DNA from: an uncultured Clostridia bacterium
GTDB taxonomy: Bacteria > Bacillota > Clostridia > Oscillospirales > Ruminococcaceae
Direction: 5' to 3'
DNA length: 57,189 nt
Assembly (NCBI GenBank): GCA_944382905.1
Contig: CALWNU010000004.1
Location: 1-57,189, forward strand
Each line of letters opens with the position of its first letter. Positions within the stretch are counted from its first letter, which is position 1. A program made the position numbers and the translations under genes. Shown one piece after another: positions 1 through 8,803 of the stretch. The notes beneath the pieces are model-generated. The model searched no databases, was not told the origin of the DNA, and saw only the letters and a list, made by a program, of their open reading frames with translations.

Positions 1-438
1 AATCCTGGGAATATAACCGAGGAGACAGAGAGCGAACTTGAAGAGTTTATCGACTATGCGAAAATTGTGATGGGCACTCTTGGGCATAAGGTGTTTGAGC
101 CGTATGCGCCTTCTGCAGAATCCGCTGACACAGAACCAGTCCTATACATGGAATATGGAAAAGCCAAGGCATCCGGCAAAAGAACAAGCGATGGATTTGT
201 TGTGCTGAAAGGCAGCATAATCAATCCTACTATGGCGAAGATCTGCCCTGAAAGAGCCATAAAGGACCGTAAGAAATATGAGGACAAGATTGACAACGAT
301 GGGATCTTAACAGCTGATGTACTGCTTTCCAGTCCTTCATCAGCAGCCGGATTTGTTGGTGGTGCTTCCTTAAGTGGAAATGCACTCTGGAAAGATGCTG
401 AAGGGAAAACACTGAAAGAGCTTCTTGAAGCAGATTGA
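1..438 (+). CDS. DUF4357 domain protein, 3' part (5' end outside window)
   Basis: The frame is open from base 1, so the gene starts upstream of the window. The visible 145 residues end in a typical DUF4357 domain: GFVVLKGS, a basic stretch with RAIKDRKKYEDK, LSSPSSAAGFVGG and NALWKDAEGKTLKELL. DUF4357 is usually the C-terminal part of GIY-YIG nuclease-like or restriction/phage-associated proteins; its biochemical role is not established. The gene is more AT-rich than everything after about 1095, which fits acquired DNA. Which N-terminal domain it carries cannot be told from here. Confidence 0.75.
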   Translation, partial: NPGNITEETESELEEFIDYAKIVMGTLGHKVFEPYAPSAESADTEPVLYMEYGKAKASGKRTSDGFVVLKGSIINPTMAKICPERAIKDRKKYEDKIDNDGILTADVLLSSPSSAAGFVGGASLSGNALWKDAEGKTLKELLEAD

Positions 439-547
439 ACCTTTTAATTTTGCCCCACCTTTTAATTATTCCAAAATCACTACACCGCAAGGCTGTCACT
501 CCGCCACATTATCGAGCGGCAGCAGGACAACTGAACACATAAAACAA

Positions 548-587
548 GGGCTTCCAAAGTCAGAGCACGACCTCGGAAGCCCTTATT
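548..587 (+). terminator. Hairpin after the DUF4357 gene
   Basis: Inverted repeat GGGCTTCC (548-555) / GGAAGCCC (575-582) followed by TTATTT. The 19-base loop is long for an intrinsic terminator, so this is a moderate call. Confidence 0.4.
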
Positions 588-929
588 TCAGGCCTTTTTC
601 GGCGGCATTTGCCCTGGAGAGGGCTTTTCTTTTTGTATCAAAATCAGTAGGAACATAGATGGTGCATATGGCGCTGACAAATTATTAAATGCATCATTCG
701 GCTTGAGTGCATGGTATCTTGGCAGGGAATAAGTTAATACTAAGCAATTCCCATGAAGAGGGGTATGTGATGAGATCAATCAACCATTTTTCAGCAAGAC
801 AAGCCGACATTATATAGTAGCCGCCTTACGACATTGACTTGTTCCCATTGACAAGTGGGGTTTAGGCAGTAAAATAGATAATAGATTTATTTCGGTTTAG
901 ATATGTTTCCGAGAACGTCCTGAAAATGA

Positions 930-1046
930 TTGCCGAAACCGCAAATCCACGACATCAATCAGAGCCTCTCGTGCCATGTGGAATGTGTGGTCCTCTTCTC
1001 CAAATGCGACGCCGGCGGACAACAGGAAGCGTTGCCGACGACATAA
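930..1046 (+). pseudogene. Remnant resembling the C-terminus of an RlmD-type 23S rRNA methyltransferase
   Basis: After an in-frame stop at 927 the frame reads LSCHVECVVLFSKCDAG and ends at 1044-1046. The HVExVVL motif is typical of the C-terminal strand of RumA/RlmD-type m5U methyltransferases, which are often carried on clostridial conjugative elements. Nothing of the catalytic domain is present. The match is a short motif only, so the family call is tentative. Confidence 0.3.
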
Positions 1047-1074
1047 CCCTCTTGCCCCGGTTCAATCCCATTTT

Positions 1075-1107
1075 AAAAAGCACCTGACTGTCAGTCAGGT
1101 GCTTTTT
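1075..1107. terminator. Bidirectional terminator overlapping the glycerate kinase stop codon
   Basis: Perfect 10-bp arms GCACCTGACT (1080-1089) / AGTCAGGTGC (1093-1102), flanked by AAAAA on the left and TTTTT on the right. The stop codon of the minus-strand glycerate kinase (1095-1097) lies inside the right arm. Confidence 0.85.
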
Positions 1108-2264
1108 GATGCTTGCTCATCGTCCTGTACGCGCCTTTTTCGCAAGGAAAAACAGCGCATCAGATTCTGCATCGTCAACGCCAGATCGCTTTTGGCCCGC
1201 GCTTTGGCCTGCTCATACGGAACCGCTACGCGGTTGATGCTGAAAATCGCGCTGACCCCTTGCTGATAGGCCGCCTCAATGCCGTCGCCGATATCGCCTA
1301 CTACCGCAATGACCGGCACGCCTAATTTTTTCGCGCGCCGCGCGATGCCGATTACCGCTTTCCCCTGCAGGGACTGGACGTCCAGTTTCCCTTCCCCTGT
1401 GAAAATCAAATCCGCATCTGCGGCCAACTGCTCAAAGTGCAGCGTATCCAGCACGGCGTCGATACCCATCTGCATTTTCGCGTCCAAGAAAGCGGCCAGT
1501 CCGCCGCCCAGCCCGCCGGCGGCGCCGGCGCCGGGCAGCGTTTGGATTTCCTTGCCCAAACAGCTGCGGATCACACCGGCCAAATGCTGCAAATTCCGAT
1601 CCAGCTGCTGCACCATCGCGCGGTCCGCCCCTTTTTGCGGGCCAAATACGACGGCGGCGCCCTCCGGGCCGTAAAACGGGTTGCGGATGTCGCACATTGC
1701 AACCAGATCCACCTGGGCAAGCTCAGGCAAAACCCCGCTCAGATCCACCGAAGCAATCCGGTCCAGCGTGCCGCCCACCGGGAAAAAAGCGCCCCCCTTG
1801 GCGTCGCGGAACACCGCGCCCAGCGCCGCTGCGGCGCCGGTCCCGCCATCGTTGGTGGCCGATCCCCCCAGCCCTACCACAACCTTTTTGCATCCGGCGC
1901 AAACCGCGTCCCGGATCAGCTGGCCCACGCCATATGTCGTGGCCAGATCGACCCGGCGGTTCTCTCCCGCCAGCGGCAGGCCTGCGGCGGCGGCCATCTC
2001 AATCACGGCAGTACCGTCTGGCAAAAGCCCATAAAAGCTTTCCACCGGTTCCCAGTGGGGTCCCTTGACTGTAAGGGAGACGCGCTTGCCGCCTAATGCG
2101 GCCAAAAAAGCGTCCACCGTCCCCTCCCCGCCGTCGGCGATGGGGACGGATCGAATTTGCGCCTGGGGGTAAAACGAGCGGATTTCCCGCTGCATGATGG
2201 CGCAAATCTCCGCCGAGGACATCGTTCCTTTGAACGAATCGGGCATGAGTAACCATTTTTTCAT
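1095..2264 (-). CDS. glxK: Glycerate 2-kinase (GlxK/GarK family)
   Basis: The 389-residue protein matches the glycerate kinase family in length and motifs: PDSFKGT at the start, PIADGGEGT at 41-49, the glycine-rich GLGGSATNDGG at 131-141, a second glycine-rich stretch GAGAAGGLGGG, and FTGEGKLD near the C-terminus. It phosphorylates D-glycerate with ATP to feed glycolysis. The ATG at 2264 follows a GGGGGAAAG ribosome binding site. The last 20 residues are basic and family-atypical, and the stop lies inside a terminator stem. No other sugar-acid catabolic genes are adjacent. Confidence 0.93.
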   Translation of the reverse strand: MKKWLLMPDSFKGTMSSAEICAIMQREIRSFYPQAQIRSVPIADGGEGTVDAFLAALGGKRVSLTVKGPHWEPVESFYGLLPDGTAVIEMAAAAGLPLAGENRRVDLATTYGVGQLIRDAVCAGCKKVVVGLGGSATNDGGTGAAAALGAVFRDAKGGAFFPVGGTLDRIASVDLSGVLPELAQVDLVAMCDIRNPFYGPEGAAVVFGPQKGADRAMVQQLDRNLQHLAGVIRSCLGKEIQTLPGAGAAGGLGGGLAAFLDAKMQMGIDAVLDTLHFEQLAADADLIFTGEGKLDVQSLQGKAVIGIARRAKKLGVPVIAVVGDIGDGIEAAYQQGVSAIFSINRVAVPYEQAKARAKSDLALTMQNLMRCFSLRKRRVQDDEQASKST

Positions 2265-2323
2265 CTTGCTTTCCCCCTGTGACCGGGCCGCGCAGGCGTC
2301 CCTTTCTTTTTTTGTTGAAGAAT

Positions 2324-2331
2324 GCTATAAT
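2324..2331 (+). promoter_or_regulatory. Extended -10 promoter for the Nif3-like gene
   Basis: TGcTATAAT (extended -10) lies about 80 bases before the start of the Nif3-like gene. No good -35 is visible. Confidence 0.45.
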
Positions 2332-2413
2332 CAGGAAAATAAAAATCGGTCCGGGTTCATACGCACAGCCAGCAAATTGCTTCGATGCGCCAACCCGGCA
2401 AGGAGGAATCCCT

Positions 2414-3193
2414 ATGCTGGTCCAAGACGTCTATGCGTTTCTTGACGAAATCGCCCCGTTTTCCGATGCGATGGACTTTGACAACAGCGGCCTGCTGGTA
2501 GGAAGCCCATCTGCCCCCGTCAACAAAATCCTGGTAACGCTCGATTGCACCCTTCCCGCCATCCAGGCAGCGCGGCAGGAGGGCGCGGATCTGATCGTCA
2601 GCCATCATCCTGTGATTTTCGACCCGCTCAAACAGCTGCCCGCCGGATCGGTGGTCTACGAGCTGATCCGGTCCGGCATTTCCGTCATCAGCGCCCACAC
2701 CAACCTGGACCTGGCCCAGAGCGGCGTCAACGACGCGCTGGCCCGCCAGCTGGGACTGAACGGAGCCCAGACGCTGTCCCCCATCCGCTGTACGGCGCCG
2801 GACAAAACTCAAACGGTCAAATCCCTTGGGCAGATCGGCTGCCTGCCCGCGCCGCTCCCGCCCAAGGATTTCGCCGGGCTGGTCCAAAAACGACTGGGGG
2901 GAAACGTCCGTTTCGTCTGCGGAAACCGGCCGGTATCCCAAGTTGCGGTATGCGGCGGATCCGGTGCAGACTGCCTTGCGGACGCGCTTGCCGCCGGAGC
3001 AGACGCACTGGTTACTTCCGAAGTCAAGCACCATATTTTTCTGCTGGCCGCCCAGCAGGGCATCACGCTGGTAGACGCCGGCCATTTCCACACGGAAGAC
3101 GTGGTGATCGAGCCGCTGTGCCGGCTTCTGCGCCAACGGTTTGCCCAAACGCCTGTCGTCCCTTATCATCTAGACGTGATCCAAACCCTGTAA
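2414..3193 (+). CDS. Nif3-like dinuclear metal-centre protein
   Basis: The ATG at 2414 follows AAGGAGGA with good spacing, giving 259 residues; upstream in-frame starts are not needed. This is the short form of the NIF3/YqfO family, without the inserted PII-like domain. Metal ligands are visible at VSHHP (H64, H65), in SAHTNLD and in DAGHFHTED near the C-terminus. The family is often called GTP cyclohydrolase I type 2 in databases, but its real substrate is unknown. It stands alone between the divergent glycerate kinase and the converging aldolase. Confidence 0.9.
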   Translation: MLVQDVYAFLDEIAPFSDAMDFDNSGLLVGSPSAPVNKILVTLDCTLPAIQAARQEGADLIVSHHPVIFDPLKQLPAGSVVYELIRSGISVISAHTNLDLAQSGVNDALARQLGLNGAQTLSPIRCTAPDKTQTVKSLGQIGCLPAPLPPKDFAGLVQKRLGGNVRFVCGNRPVSQVAVCGGSGADCLADALAAGADALVTSEVKHHIFLLAAQQGITLVDAGHFHTEDVVIEPLCRLLRQRFAQTPVVPYHLDVIQTL

Positions 3194-3195
3194 GC

Positions 3196-3230
3196 AAAAA
3201 AGGCCGCAGCCAAACGCTGCGGCCTTTTCC
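3196..3230. terminator. Bidirectional terminator between the Nif3-like gene and aldolase
   Basis: GGCCGCAGC (3202-3210) / GCTGCGGCC (3216-3224), with A-rich left and T-rich right flanks. It serves the two converging genes. Confidence 0.85.
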
Positions 3231-3237
3231 ATTTTTC

Positions 3238-4101
3238 TTATGCTTTGCCGATGGAACCGAACAGTTCCATTTTTTCTTTGACCGTATCTTTGATCGCCTG
3301 GGTCCCGGGAGCCAGCAGCTTACGCGGATCGAAGCCTTTGCCCTCCAGATCCTTGCCTGCCTCGATGTATTTGCGAGTCGCCTCAGCGAACGCCAGCTGA
3401 CACTCAGTGTTGACATTGATCTTGGAAACGCCCAGGGAAATGGCTTTTTTGATCATGTCCGCCGGAATACCGGTACCGCCGTGCAGCACCAACGGCATGC
3501 CAGGAGTCTTCTCCTGGATTTTGGCCAGCACTTCAAAATTCAGGCCTTTCCAGTTGGCCGGGTATTTCCCGTGGATATTGCCGATGCCCGCAGCCAGCAT
3601 GGTAACGCCCAGATCCGCGATCATTTTGCACTCATCCGGATCGGCCACTTCGCCGCCTCCTACAACGCCGTCCTCTTCGCCGCCGATGGCGCCGACTTCC
3701 GCTTCCACCGAAATGCCTTTCGACTCGGCCAGCGCAATGATTTCTTTGGTTTTTTCGATATTTTCCGCAATCGGGTAATGGGATCCGTCAAACATCACAG
3801 ACGAAAACCCTGCCTCGATGACTGCTTTGGCGCCTTCGTAGGTCCCGTGGTCGATATGTAACGCAACCGGAACGGTAATCCCCAGGTCTTTGATCATCCC
3901 ATTGACCATACCGACGACGACATCCCAGCCGCCCATATATTTGCCGGCGCCTTCCGACACACCCAGAATGACGGGAGAATGGTTCTCCTGGGCCGTTTGC
4001 AGAATCGCTTTGGTCCACTCCAGGTTATTGATATTAAACTGACCGACGGCATATTTGCCTTCTTTTGCTTTGGTGAGCATTTCTTTTGCAGAAACCAGCA
4101 T
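3238..4101 (-). CDS. fba: Class II fructose-1,6-bisphosphate aldolase
   Basis: The 287-residue protein is the zinc-dependent class II aldolase of glycolysis and gluconeogenesis, which cleaves fructose 1,6-bisphosphate to DHAP and glyceraldehyde 3-phosphate. Visible signatures are GQFNINN, LHIDHG (81-86, zinc ligand and catalytic region), EAEVGAIGGEEDGV, GNIHGKY (zinc His) and LHGGTGI (phosphate binding). The ATG at 4101 follows AGGAGG. It is monocistronic, with a strong promoter and a shared terminator. The longer tagatose-bisphosphate aldolases look similar, but this length and context favour FBA. Confidence 0.95.
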   Translation of the reverse strand: MLVSAKEMLTKAKEGKYAVGQFNINNLEWTKAILQTAQENHSPVILGVSEGAGKYMGGWDVVVGMVNGMIKDLGITVPVALHIDHGTYEGAKAVIEAGFSSVMFDGSHYPIAENIEKTKEIIALAESKGISVEAEVGAIGGEEDGVVGGGEVADPDECKMIADLGVTMLAAGIGNIHGKYPANWKGLNFEVLAKIQEKTPGMPLVLHGGTGIPADMIKKAISLGVSKINVNTECQLAFAEATRKYIEAGKDLEGKGFDPRKLLAPGTQAIKDTVKEKMELFGSIGKA

Positions 4102-4138
4102 GTTGTTTTCCTCCTAACCTTTTGCTACGTGCAACTTC

Positions 4139-4167
4139 ATTATAGTGGATTGTCTAAAAAAAAGCAA
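4139..4167 (-). promoter_or_regulatory. Sigma-A promoter of fba
   Basis: On the minus strand TTGCTT (4162-4167), 17-base spacer, TATAAT (4139-4144), about 40 bases before the aldolase start. Confidence 0.75.
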
Positions 4168-4220
4168 ACCTTTTCTGCTCTTTTTCTCTCCAGTCCGATT
4201 CTCCGGTTTCGCCGCCAAAC

Positions 4221-4250
4221 AAAAAGAACCGGCCGCAAAGCGACCGGTTC
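4221..4250 (-). terminator. Terminator of the CNNM operon
   Basis: GAACCGG (4226-4232) / CCGGTTC (4244-4250). Read on the minus strand it is followed by TTTTTG, just after the 4258-5010 gene. Confidence 0.8.
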
Positions 4251-4257
4251 CGAACCA

Positions 4258-5010
4258 CTAGGAAATCGCGGAAACCCGCCCCATATCCTGGGTCGTGCCA
4301 GACGCGCCGGATTCCGAGCCGCCCTGAGCGGCGTTCCAGGTATCCAGGCTCTGGATGGACAAAATATGGTAATCATCTTTTTCTTTTTTCAACTGATAAA
4401 TCATGTACTTATCCGGCTGCGGCTCATAGGTCGCACCGTTGACCGCGGCTTCCCACAGCGTCCCCGGGGGAATATATCCCACCGTTAGGATATACAGGTC
4501 GCCCTTTTTCTGGATTTTCTCCACCTGTGGGGTATACTGGCTGGTCTGCCCCATCACCGGCACCCCATAGGTCTTGGTTTCCGGATCATACGGATAGGTA
4601 AAGTCGAACCCTTCGATGGTCTGATGCTGCAGCGTAACGCCAGATCCATACAGCTTGGCTGCGTAAACATCCAGGTCGGACGCCGGCACCACCAGCATGG
4701 CATTGTCATCGTAAGGATATTTGTCTGGATTGCTCAGCAGCGTCCCCCACAGCGAGGACTGGAGCAAAAACAGCGGGTCAGCATGTTCCGGCGAATCGAA
4801 TTCCACCGGGTCAAACATCACCACCGGCAGCAGGTAATTCTCAAATTTCGTCTTTTCTTTGGTATTGTCCATGATCTGGTTGGTCAGGCGGATACAAAAA
4901 CCCGCCACCGAAATCAGCCCAATCACAGCCAGCACCACAAACACGCCGCCCAAAGGCAGGGCATATTTGCTTCTGCGTTTATGCTTATTCCATGGGCTCC
5001 GTTTTTCCAT
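4258..5010 (-). CDS. Single-pass membrane protein of unknown function, partner of the CNNM gene
   Basis: The 250-residue protein has a basic N-terminus (KHKRRSK), one transmembrane segment at about 20-42 and an extracytoplasmic domain rich in Y, D and P. There is no lipobox, zinc motif or recognisable enzymatic motif. The C-terminus is low-complexity (QGGSESGASGT). It starts 20 bases after the CNNM/CorC gene and ends at a terminator, so the two are one transcript. I do not recognise the family. The context hints at a surface accessory of the transporter, but nothing in the sequence shows that. Confidence 0.7.
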   Translation of the reverse strand: MEKRSPWNKHKRRSKYALPLGGVFVVLAVIGLISVAGFCIRLTNQIMDNTKEKTKFENYLLPVVMFDPVEFDSPEHADPLFLLQSSLWGTLLSNPDKYPYDDNAMLVVPASDLDVYAAKLYGSGVTLQHQTIEGFDFTYPYDPETKTYGVPVMGQTSQYTPQVEKIQKKGDLYILTVGYIPPGTLWEAAVNGATYEPQPDKYMIYQLKKEKDDYHILSIQSLDTWNAAQGGSESGASGTTQDMGRVSAIS

Positions 5011-5030
5011 TCCAATACCTCAACTTTCTA

Positions 5031-6308
5031 TCAGCCTTCGGCCGCCGGTTCCCCAGGCAGAAGTTCCAGGCGAACCCTTCCGATTCGCTGTTCCTCCACC
5101 TGCAAAACAGTTACCTTCAACCGTCCGCGGACAAAGCTTTCCATGGGTGCGGGGATATGTTCCAGTTCTTCCAGAACCCACCCGCTGACAGAATGATAGT
5201 CGCAATCAAAGTTGGGAGGCTCATAGCCGATTTCCTCGAACAAATCATCCAGATCAGTCTCCCCTACCGTTTCAAAGCAGGTGTCGTTCACCTTGGTGAT
5301 TCCTTCCGGGATTTCGTCGCTTTCGTCGTAAATTTCGCCAACCAGCTCTTCCAGGATATCCTCCATGGTCACCAACCCATAGGTCCCGCCGTAATCATCG
5401 GTCACAATGGCCATATGCTGATTTTGTTTTTGCAGTACGTTTAAGACTGCAGGAATCTTCATGGAGCGGTGTACAAATACGCACGGATGCATCAGTTTGC
5501 GGACATCCAACGCCTCTTTGCCATGCTGCACCATTTCATCGAACATATCCCGCAGGTACAGCACCCCGACGATCTTATCCACCGAGTGCTCATACACGGG
5601 AATACGGGAATAATGCTCCGGTACAATCTCTGAGAGGATCTCGTCAATGCTGTCATTGACGTCCACGCAAACCATATCCACACGGGGAATGGCAATTTTT
5701 TCTGCCGGGGTCTCGTCAAACTCCAAGGCAGACTGCACCAGCGTGCTCTCTTCTTTTCCCAATACGCCTTCGTTCTCGATTGTTTCAATAATGTACTTGA
5801 GCTCGTCTTCCGTTACCGACGGCTGCTTTTTCTCCCCTTTGAACAGGCTGATAAATCCGCGCTGCATTTGGATAAATAAAAAGGAGATCGGTGTCAGAAT
5901 CGTAATGATAAAAAGCAAAAATCCGCCTACGGAAAGCGCCACTTTTTCGCTGTGTTCTTTTGCATAGGTTTTCGGGAGGATTTCGCCAAAGATCAATACG
6001 ACAATGGTCACCACAATCGTAGAAACGCCGGCGCCCATGCTGCCCAGCCAAGCGGTAAACAAAACCGTCGCAATCGAAGAGATAGCGATATTGACCAGGT
6101 TGTTCCCGATTAGAAGGCTGGAAAGGGTTTTTTCGTACATTTCGGCAATCTTCAGCGCTATCGCGGCTTTCTTATTGCCGGCATCGGCATAGTTTTTCAA
6201 GCGAATGGTATTGACGGTGGAGAATGCGGTTTCCGATGCAGAGAAAAATGCTGATCCCGCCAAAAGCGCCACCAGTCCTAAGTACACTTGTATTCCTATG
6301 TCTTCCAA
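5031..6308 (-). CDS. CNNM/CorC (HlyC) family membrane protein with CBS pair
   Basis: The order is a DUF21/CNNM transmembrane domain (LVALLAGSAFFSASETAFS, then ILPKTYAKEHSEKVA), a CBS pair (FDETPAEKIAIPRVDM onward) and a C-terminal CorC_HlyC domain (DYHSVSGWVLEELEHIP). Such proteins handle divalent cations, mainly Mg2+. I place the start at TTG 6308, after GGAG: the promoter -10 lies at 6364-6369, so upstream starts at 6365 or 6392 could not be translated from that transcript. This gives 425 residues, the usual family length. Confidence 0.9.
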   Translation of the reverse strand: MEDIGIQVYLGLVALLAGSAFFSASETAFSTVNTIRLKNYADAGNKKAAIALKIAEMYEKTLSSLLIGNNLVNIAISSIATVLFTAWLGSMGAGVSTIVVTIVVLIFGEILPKTYAKEHSEKVALSVGGFLLFIITILTPISFLFIQMQRGFISLFKGEKKQPSVTEDELKYIIETIENEGVLGKEESTLVQSALEFDETPAEKIAIPRVDMVCVDVNDSIDEILSEIVPEHYSRIPVYEHSVDKIVGVLYLRDMFDEMVQHGKEALDVRKLMHPCVFVHRSMKIPAVLNVLQKQNQHMAIVTDDYGGTYGLVTMEDILEELVGEIYDESDEIPEGITKVNDTCFETVGETDLDDLFEEIGYEPPNFDCDYHSVSGWVLEELEHIPAPMESFVRGRLKVTVLQVEEQRIGRVRLELLPGEPAAEG

Positions 6309-6363
6309 AATTTTACCAACTCCATTATTCAATTTTTCACGGCAGCAGCCATGAGTTACTGAC

Positions 6364-6392
6364 ATTATAGCAAAAACCCCGTCGCAGCACAA
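6364..6392 (-). promoter_or_regulatory. Sigma-A promoter of the CNNM operon
   Basis: Minus strand TTGTGC (6387-6392), 17 bases, TATAAT (6364-6369) with a TGC extended -10. It decides the downstream start of the gene. Confidence 0.75.
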
Positions 6393-6485
6393 GGTTTCCA
6401 GCCTAGATTTAACAAATTCCTAACTTTTCCTGCCGCCCTTTTGCGCACCAGTCCGCTGCCGCGCCTGTCCTCCGGCCTTTGGAAA

Positions 6486-6518
6486 TACAAAAAGGAGGAT
6501 GCCGCCGCATCCTCCTTT
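6486..6518 (-). terminator. Terminator of rpsO-pnp
   Basis: Perfect 12-bp arms AAAGGAGGATGC (6491-6502) / GCATCCTCCTTT (6507-6518) with a 4-base loop. On the minus strand it is followed by TTTGTATTTCC. It lies just after pnp. Confidence 0.85.
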
Positions 6519-6539
6519 GTCCTATCGGGATATTCTTTT

Positions 6540-8660
6540 TTACTGGGCGCTGGCGGCTTTTTTGGCCTCCAGCTTGGCCAGCGCATCTTTGCGGGACAGA
6601 TTGATTCTGCCCTGCTGGTCGATCTCCGTTACCATAACAACGATCTCGTCGCCGACAGAAACCACATCTTCTACTTTTTCCACCCGGTGGTTTTCCAGCT
6701 TGGAAATATGAACCAGACCCTCTTTGCCGGGCGCAATCTCCACAAACGCGCCAAAGCTCATCAGCCGGGTCACCCGGCCTTTGTAGATGGAACCGATTTC
6801 CGGATCTTTGGCAATCAATTCCACAATGTCTGCCGCGCGCTTGATATCGTCCTTGTTGATGGCGGAAATGAATACCCGCCCATCTTCTTCGATGTCGATT
6901 TTCACGTTGCACTCCGCGCAAATCTTCTGGATGACCTTGCCGCCCTGGCCGATGACGTCGCGGATCTTATCTACATCGATCTGCAGGGTCTTCATCTTCG
7001 GCGCGTACTCGGACAGTTCCGCGCGAGGTGCAGGAATCGCCTTGAGCAAGATTTCATCAATGATGTAATCCCGGGCTTTGTGGGTCTTGGCAAAGGCCTC
7101 CCGAATGATTTCCGGCGTCAGCCCGTCGATCTTCAGGTCCATCTGAATCGCGGTAATCCCCTTGTGGGTACCGCCGACCTTAAAGTCCATATCCCCATAA
7201 AAATCTTCCAGGCCCTGGATGTCCACCATGGTCATCCAGCGGTCGCCTTCGGTAATCAGGCCACAGGAAATGCCGGCCACCGGCGCTTTGATCGGTACGC
7301 CTGCATCCATCAGCGCCAGGGTAGACCCGCAGATGGAAGCCTGGGAGGTCGATCCGTTGGAAGACAGCACCTCTGAAACCAGCCGGATGGCATACGGGAA
7401 CTCCTCTTCGGAAGGAAGCACCGGCTCCAGCGCTTTCTGCGCCAGGGCGCCGTGCCCGATTTCCCGCCGGCCCGGGCCGCGGCTGGGCTTGGTTTCCCCT
7501 ACAGAGTAGGAGGGGAAATTATAATGATGCATATAACGGCGGGTCTCTTCGTTATCAATGCCGTCCAGCAACTGCGCTTCCCGCATGGAACCCAAGGTCG
7601 CAACGGTCAGCACCTGCGTCTGCCCGCGGGTAAACATGCCAGAACCGTGTACGCGGGGCAGCACTCCGACTTCCGCCGCCAAGGGGCGCATCTCGTCGAG
7701 CTTTCTGCCGTCGACCCGTTTGCCTTCGTCCAGCAGCCAGCGCCGGACGATGAATTTCTGCAGCTTGTAGATGCACTCGTCGATCTGGGCCGCCTGATCC
7801 GGGTGGGTTTCCTCGAATTTCTGGTGGATGTCCTCCACAATGGGAGCCAACCGGGCTTCCCGCTCTACTTTATCGTCGGTATCCAGCGCGTATTTGACGC
7901 GATCGATGGCATATTCCTTGACCGCTTCAAACAAATCGGCGTCGATTTCCTGGGATTCAAACTGGAATTTTTCCTTTCCGATCTCCTGCTGCACATCGCG
8001 GATAAACGCCACCATCTTTTTGCATTCTTCATGGGCGGTGACAATCGCCTCCAGCATGGTATCGTCATCCACTTCGTTGGCGCCGGCTTCGATCATGACG
8101 ATCTTCTCAGCGGACCCTACGACCGTTACCAGCATATCCGATTTGGCGCGCTGCGCTTCATCCGGGCAGATCACGATCTGGCCGTCCACCAGCCCGACGT
8201 TTACGCCGGCAACCGGCCCGTTCCACGGAATATCCGAAATCGACAGAGCAAACGAGGTCCCGATCAAACCGGCAATTTCAGGCTGGCAGTCCGGGTCCAC
8301 CGACATCACCGTCATCACCACGGATACATCGTTGCGCATATCCTTGGGGAACAGCGGGCGGATGGGGCGGTCCACCATCCGGGACGCCAAAATCGCTTTT
8401 TCCGAGGGGCGCCCTTCCCGTTTTAAGAAAGAACCGGGGATTTTGCCTACCGAGTACAATTTTTCTTCAAAATCCACCGACAGCGGGAAAAAGTCGATTC
8501 CGTCCCGCGGCTTCTGAGAAGCAGTGACGTTGCAAAGCACCGAAGTCTCTCCATACCGGACCATACAGGACCCGTTGGACAAGCCGCACATCTTCCCCAC
8601 TTCGAAGCGGATGGGTTTCCCGGCCAGTTGTGTTTGAAACACGCGATAATTTTCGAACAT
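6540..8660 (-). CDS. pnp: Polynucleotide phosphorylase
   Basis: The 706-residue protein has the canonical order: two RNase PH domains separated by an alpha-helical domain, then KH (VIGQGGKVIQKI) and S1 (YKGRVTRLMSFGAFVEIAPG). The second PH domain carries GGSTLA-type motifs (SICGSTLALMDAG) and DIQGLEDFYGDMDFK with the catalytic acidic residues. It degrades RNA 3' to 5' using phosphate and takes part in the degradosome. It follows rpsO in the classical rpsO-pnp pair. The leader between them can fold into a long nested stem, listed separately. Confidence 0.97.
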   Translation of the reverse strand: MFENYRVFQTQLAGKPIRFEVGKMCGLSNGSCMVRYGETSVLCNVTASQKPRDGIDFFPLSVDFEEKLYSVGKIPGSFLKREGRPSEKAILASRMVDRPIRPLFPKDMRNDVSVVMTVMSVDPDCQPEIAGLIGTSFALSISDIPWNGPVAGVNVGLVDGQIVICPDEAQRAKSDMLVTVVGSAEKIVMIEAGANEVDDDTMLEAIVTAHEECKKMVAFIRDVQQEIGKEKFQFESQEIDADLFEAVKEYAIDRVKYALDTDDKVEREARLAPIVEDIHQKFEETHPDQAAQIDECIYKLQKFIVRRWLLDEGKRVDGRKLDEMRPLAAEVGVLPRVHGSGMFTRGQTQVLTVATLGSMREAQLLDGIDNEETRRYMHHYNFPSYSVGETKPSRGPGRREIGHGALAQKALEPVLPSEEEFPYAIRLVSEVLSSNGSTSQASICGSTLALMDAGVPIKAPVAGISCGLITEGDRWMTMVDIQGLEDFYGDMDFKVGGTHKGITAIQMDLKIDGLTPEIIREAFAKTHKARDYIIDEILLKAIPAPRAELSEYAPKMKTLQIDVDKIRDVIGQGGKVIQKICAECNVKIDIEEDGRVFISAINKDDIKRAADIVELIAKDPEIGSIYKGRVTRLMSFGAFVEIAPGKEGLVHISKLENHRVEKVEDVVSVGDEIVVMVTEIDQQGRINLSRKDALAKLEAKKAASAQ

Positions 8661-8684
8661 GGTTCATAGCCTCCATTTTACTGC

Positions 8685-8776
8685 GGCAGGCGCCAGATGG
8701 ATTTAGCAATAAATCCGTTGCTTGGGCCGGTGCCCAAACCCCCGATTCACTGCTAAAGGCCCTTCTTTCGCCTGCC
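8685..8776 (-). promoter_or_regulatory. Long nested stem in the pnp leader
   Basis: Three nested inverted repeats lie between rpsO and pnp: GGCAGGCG (8685-8692) / CGCCTGCC (8769-8776), TTTAGCA (8702-8708) / TGCTAAA (8751-8757) and TTGGG (8722-8726) / CCCAA (8733-8737). In enteric bacteria PNPase represses itself after RNase III cuts a similar leader stem. That this one works the same way is inference. Confidence 0.5.
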
Positions 8777-8803
8777 TGGATTCCTTGTTCAGATGCACTT
8801 GAA

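Larger units (their letters stand above)
439..1075. other. Gene-poor, AT-richer stretch with decayed coding remnants
   Basis: No intact gene was found in these 640 bases. Two short remnants can be read. One is a frame ending at 732 that gives IDGAYGADKLLNASFGLSAW before its stop. The other is at 930-1046 and is listed separately. Composition is close to the DUF4357 gene and unlike the GC-rich genes after 1095. I read it as the eroded edge of an integrated element; no flanking direct repeat or integrase is visible in the window. Confidence 0.45.

Noticed and set aside
1045..1080. tRNA-like T-loop (TTCAATC)
   Set aside because: The flanking five bases do not pair and no acceptor, D or anticodon arm is found.
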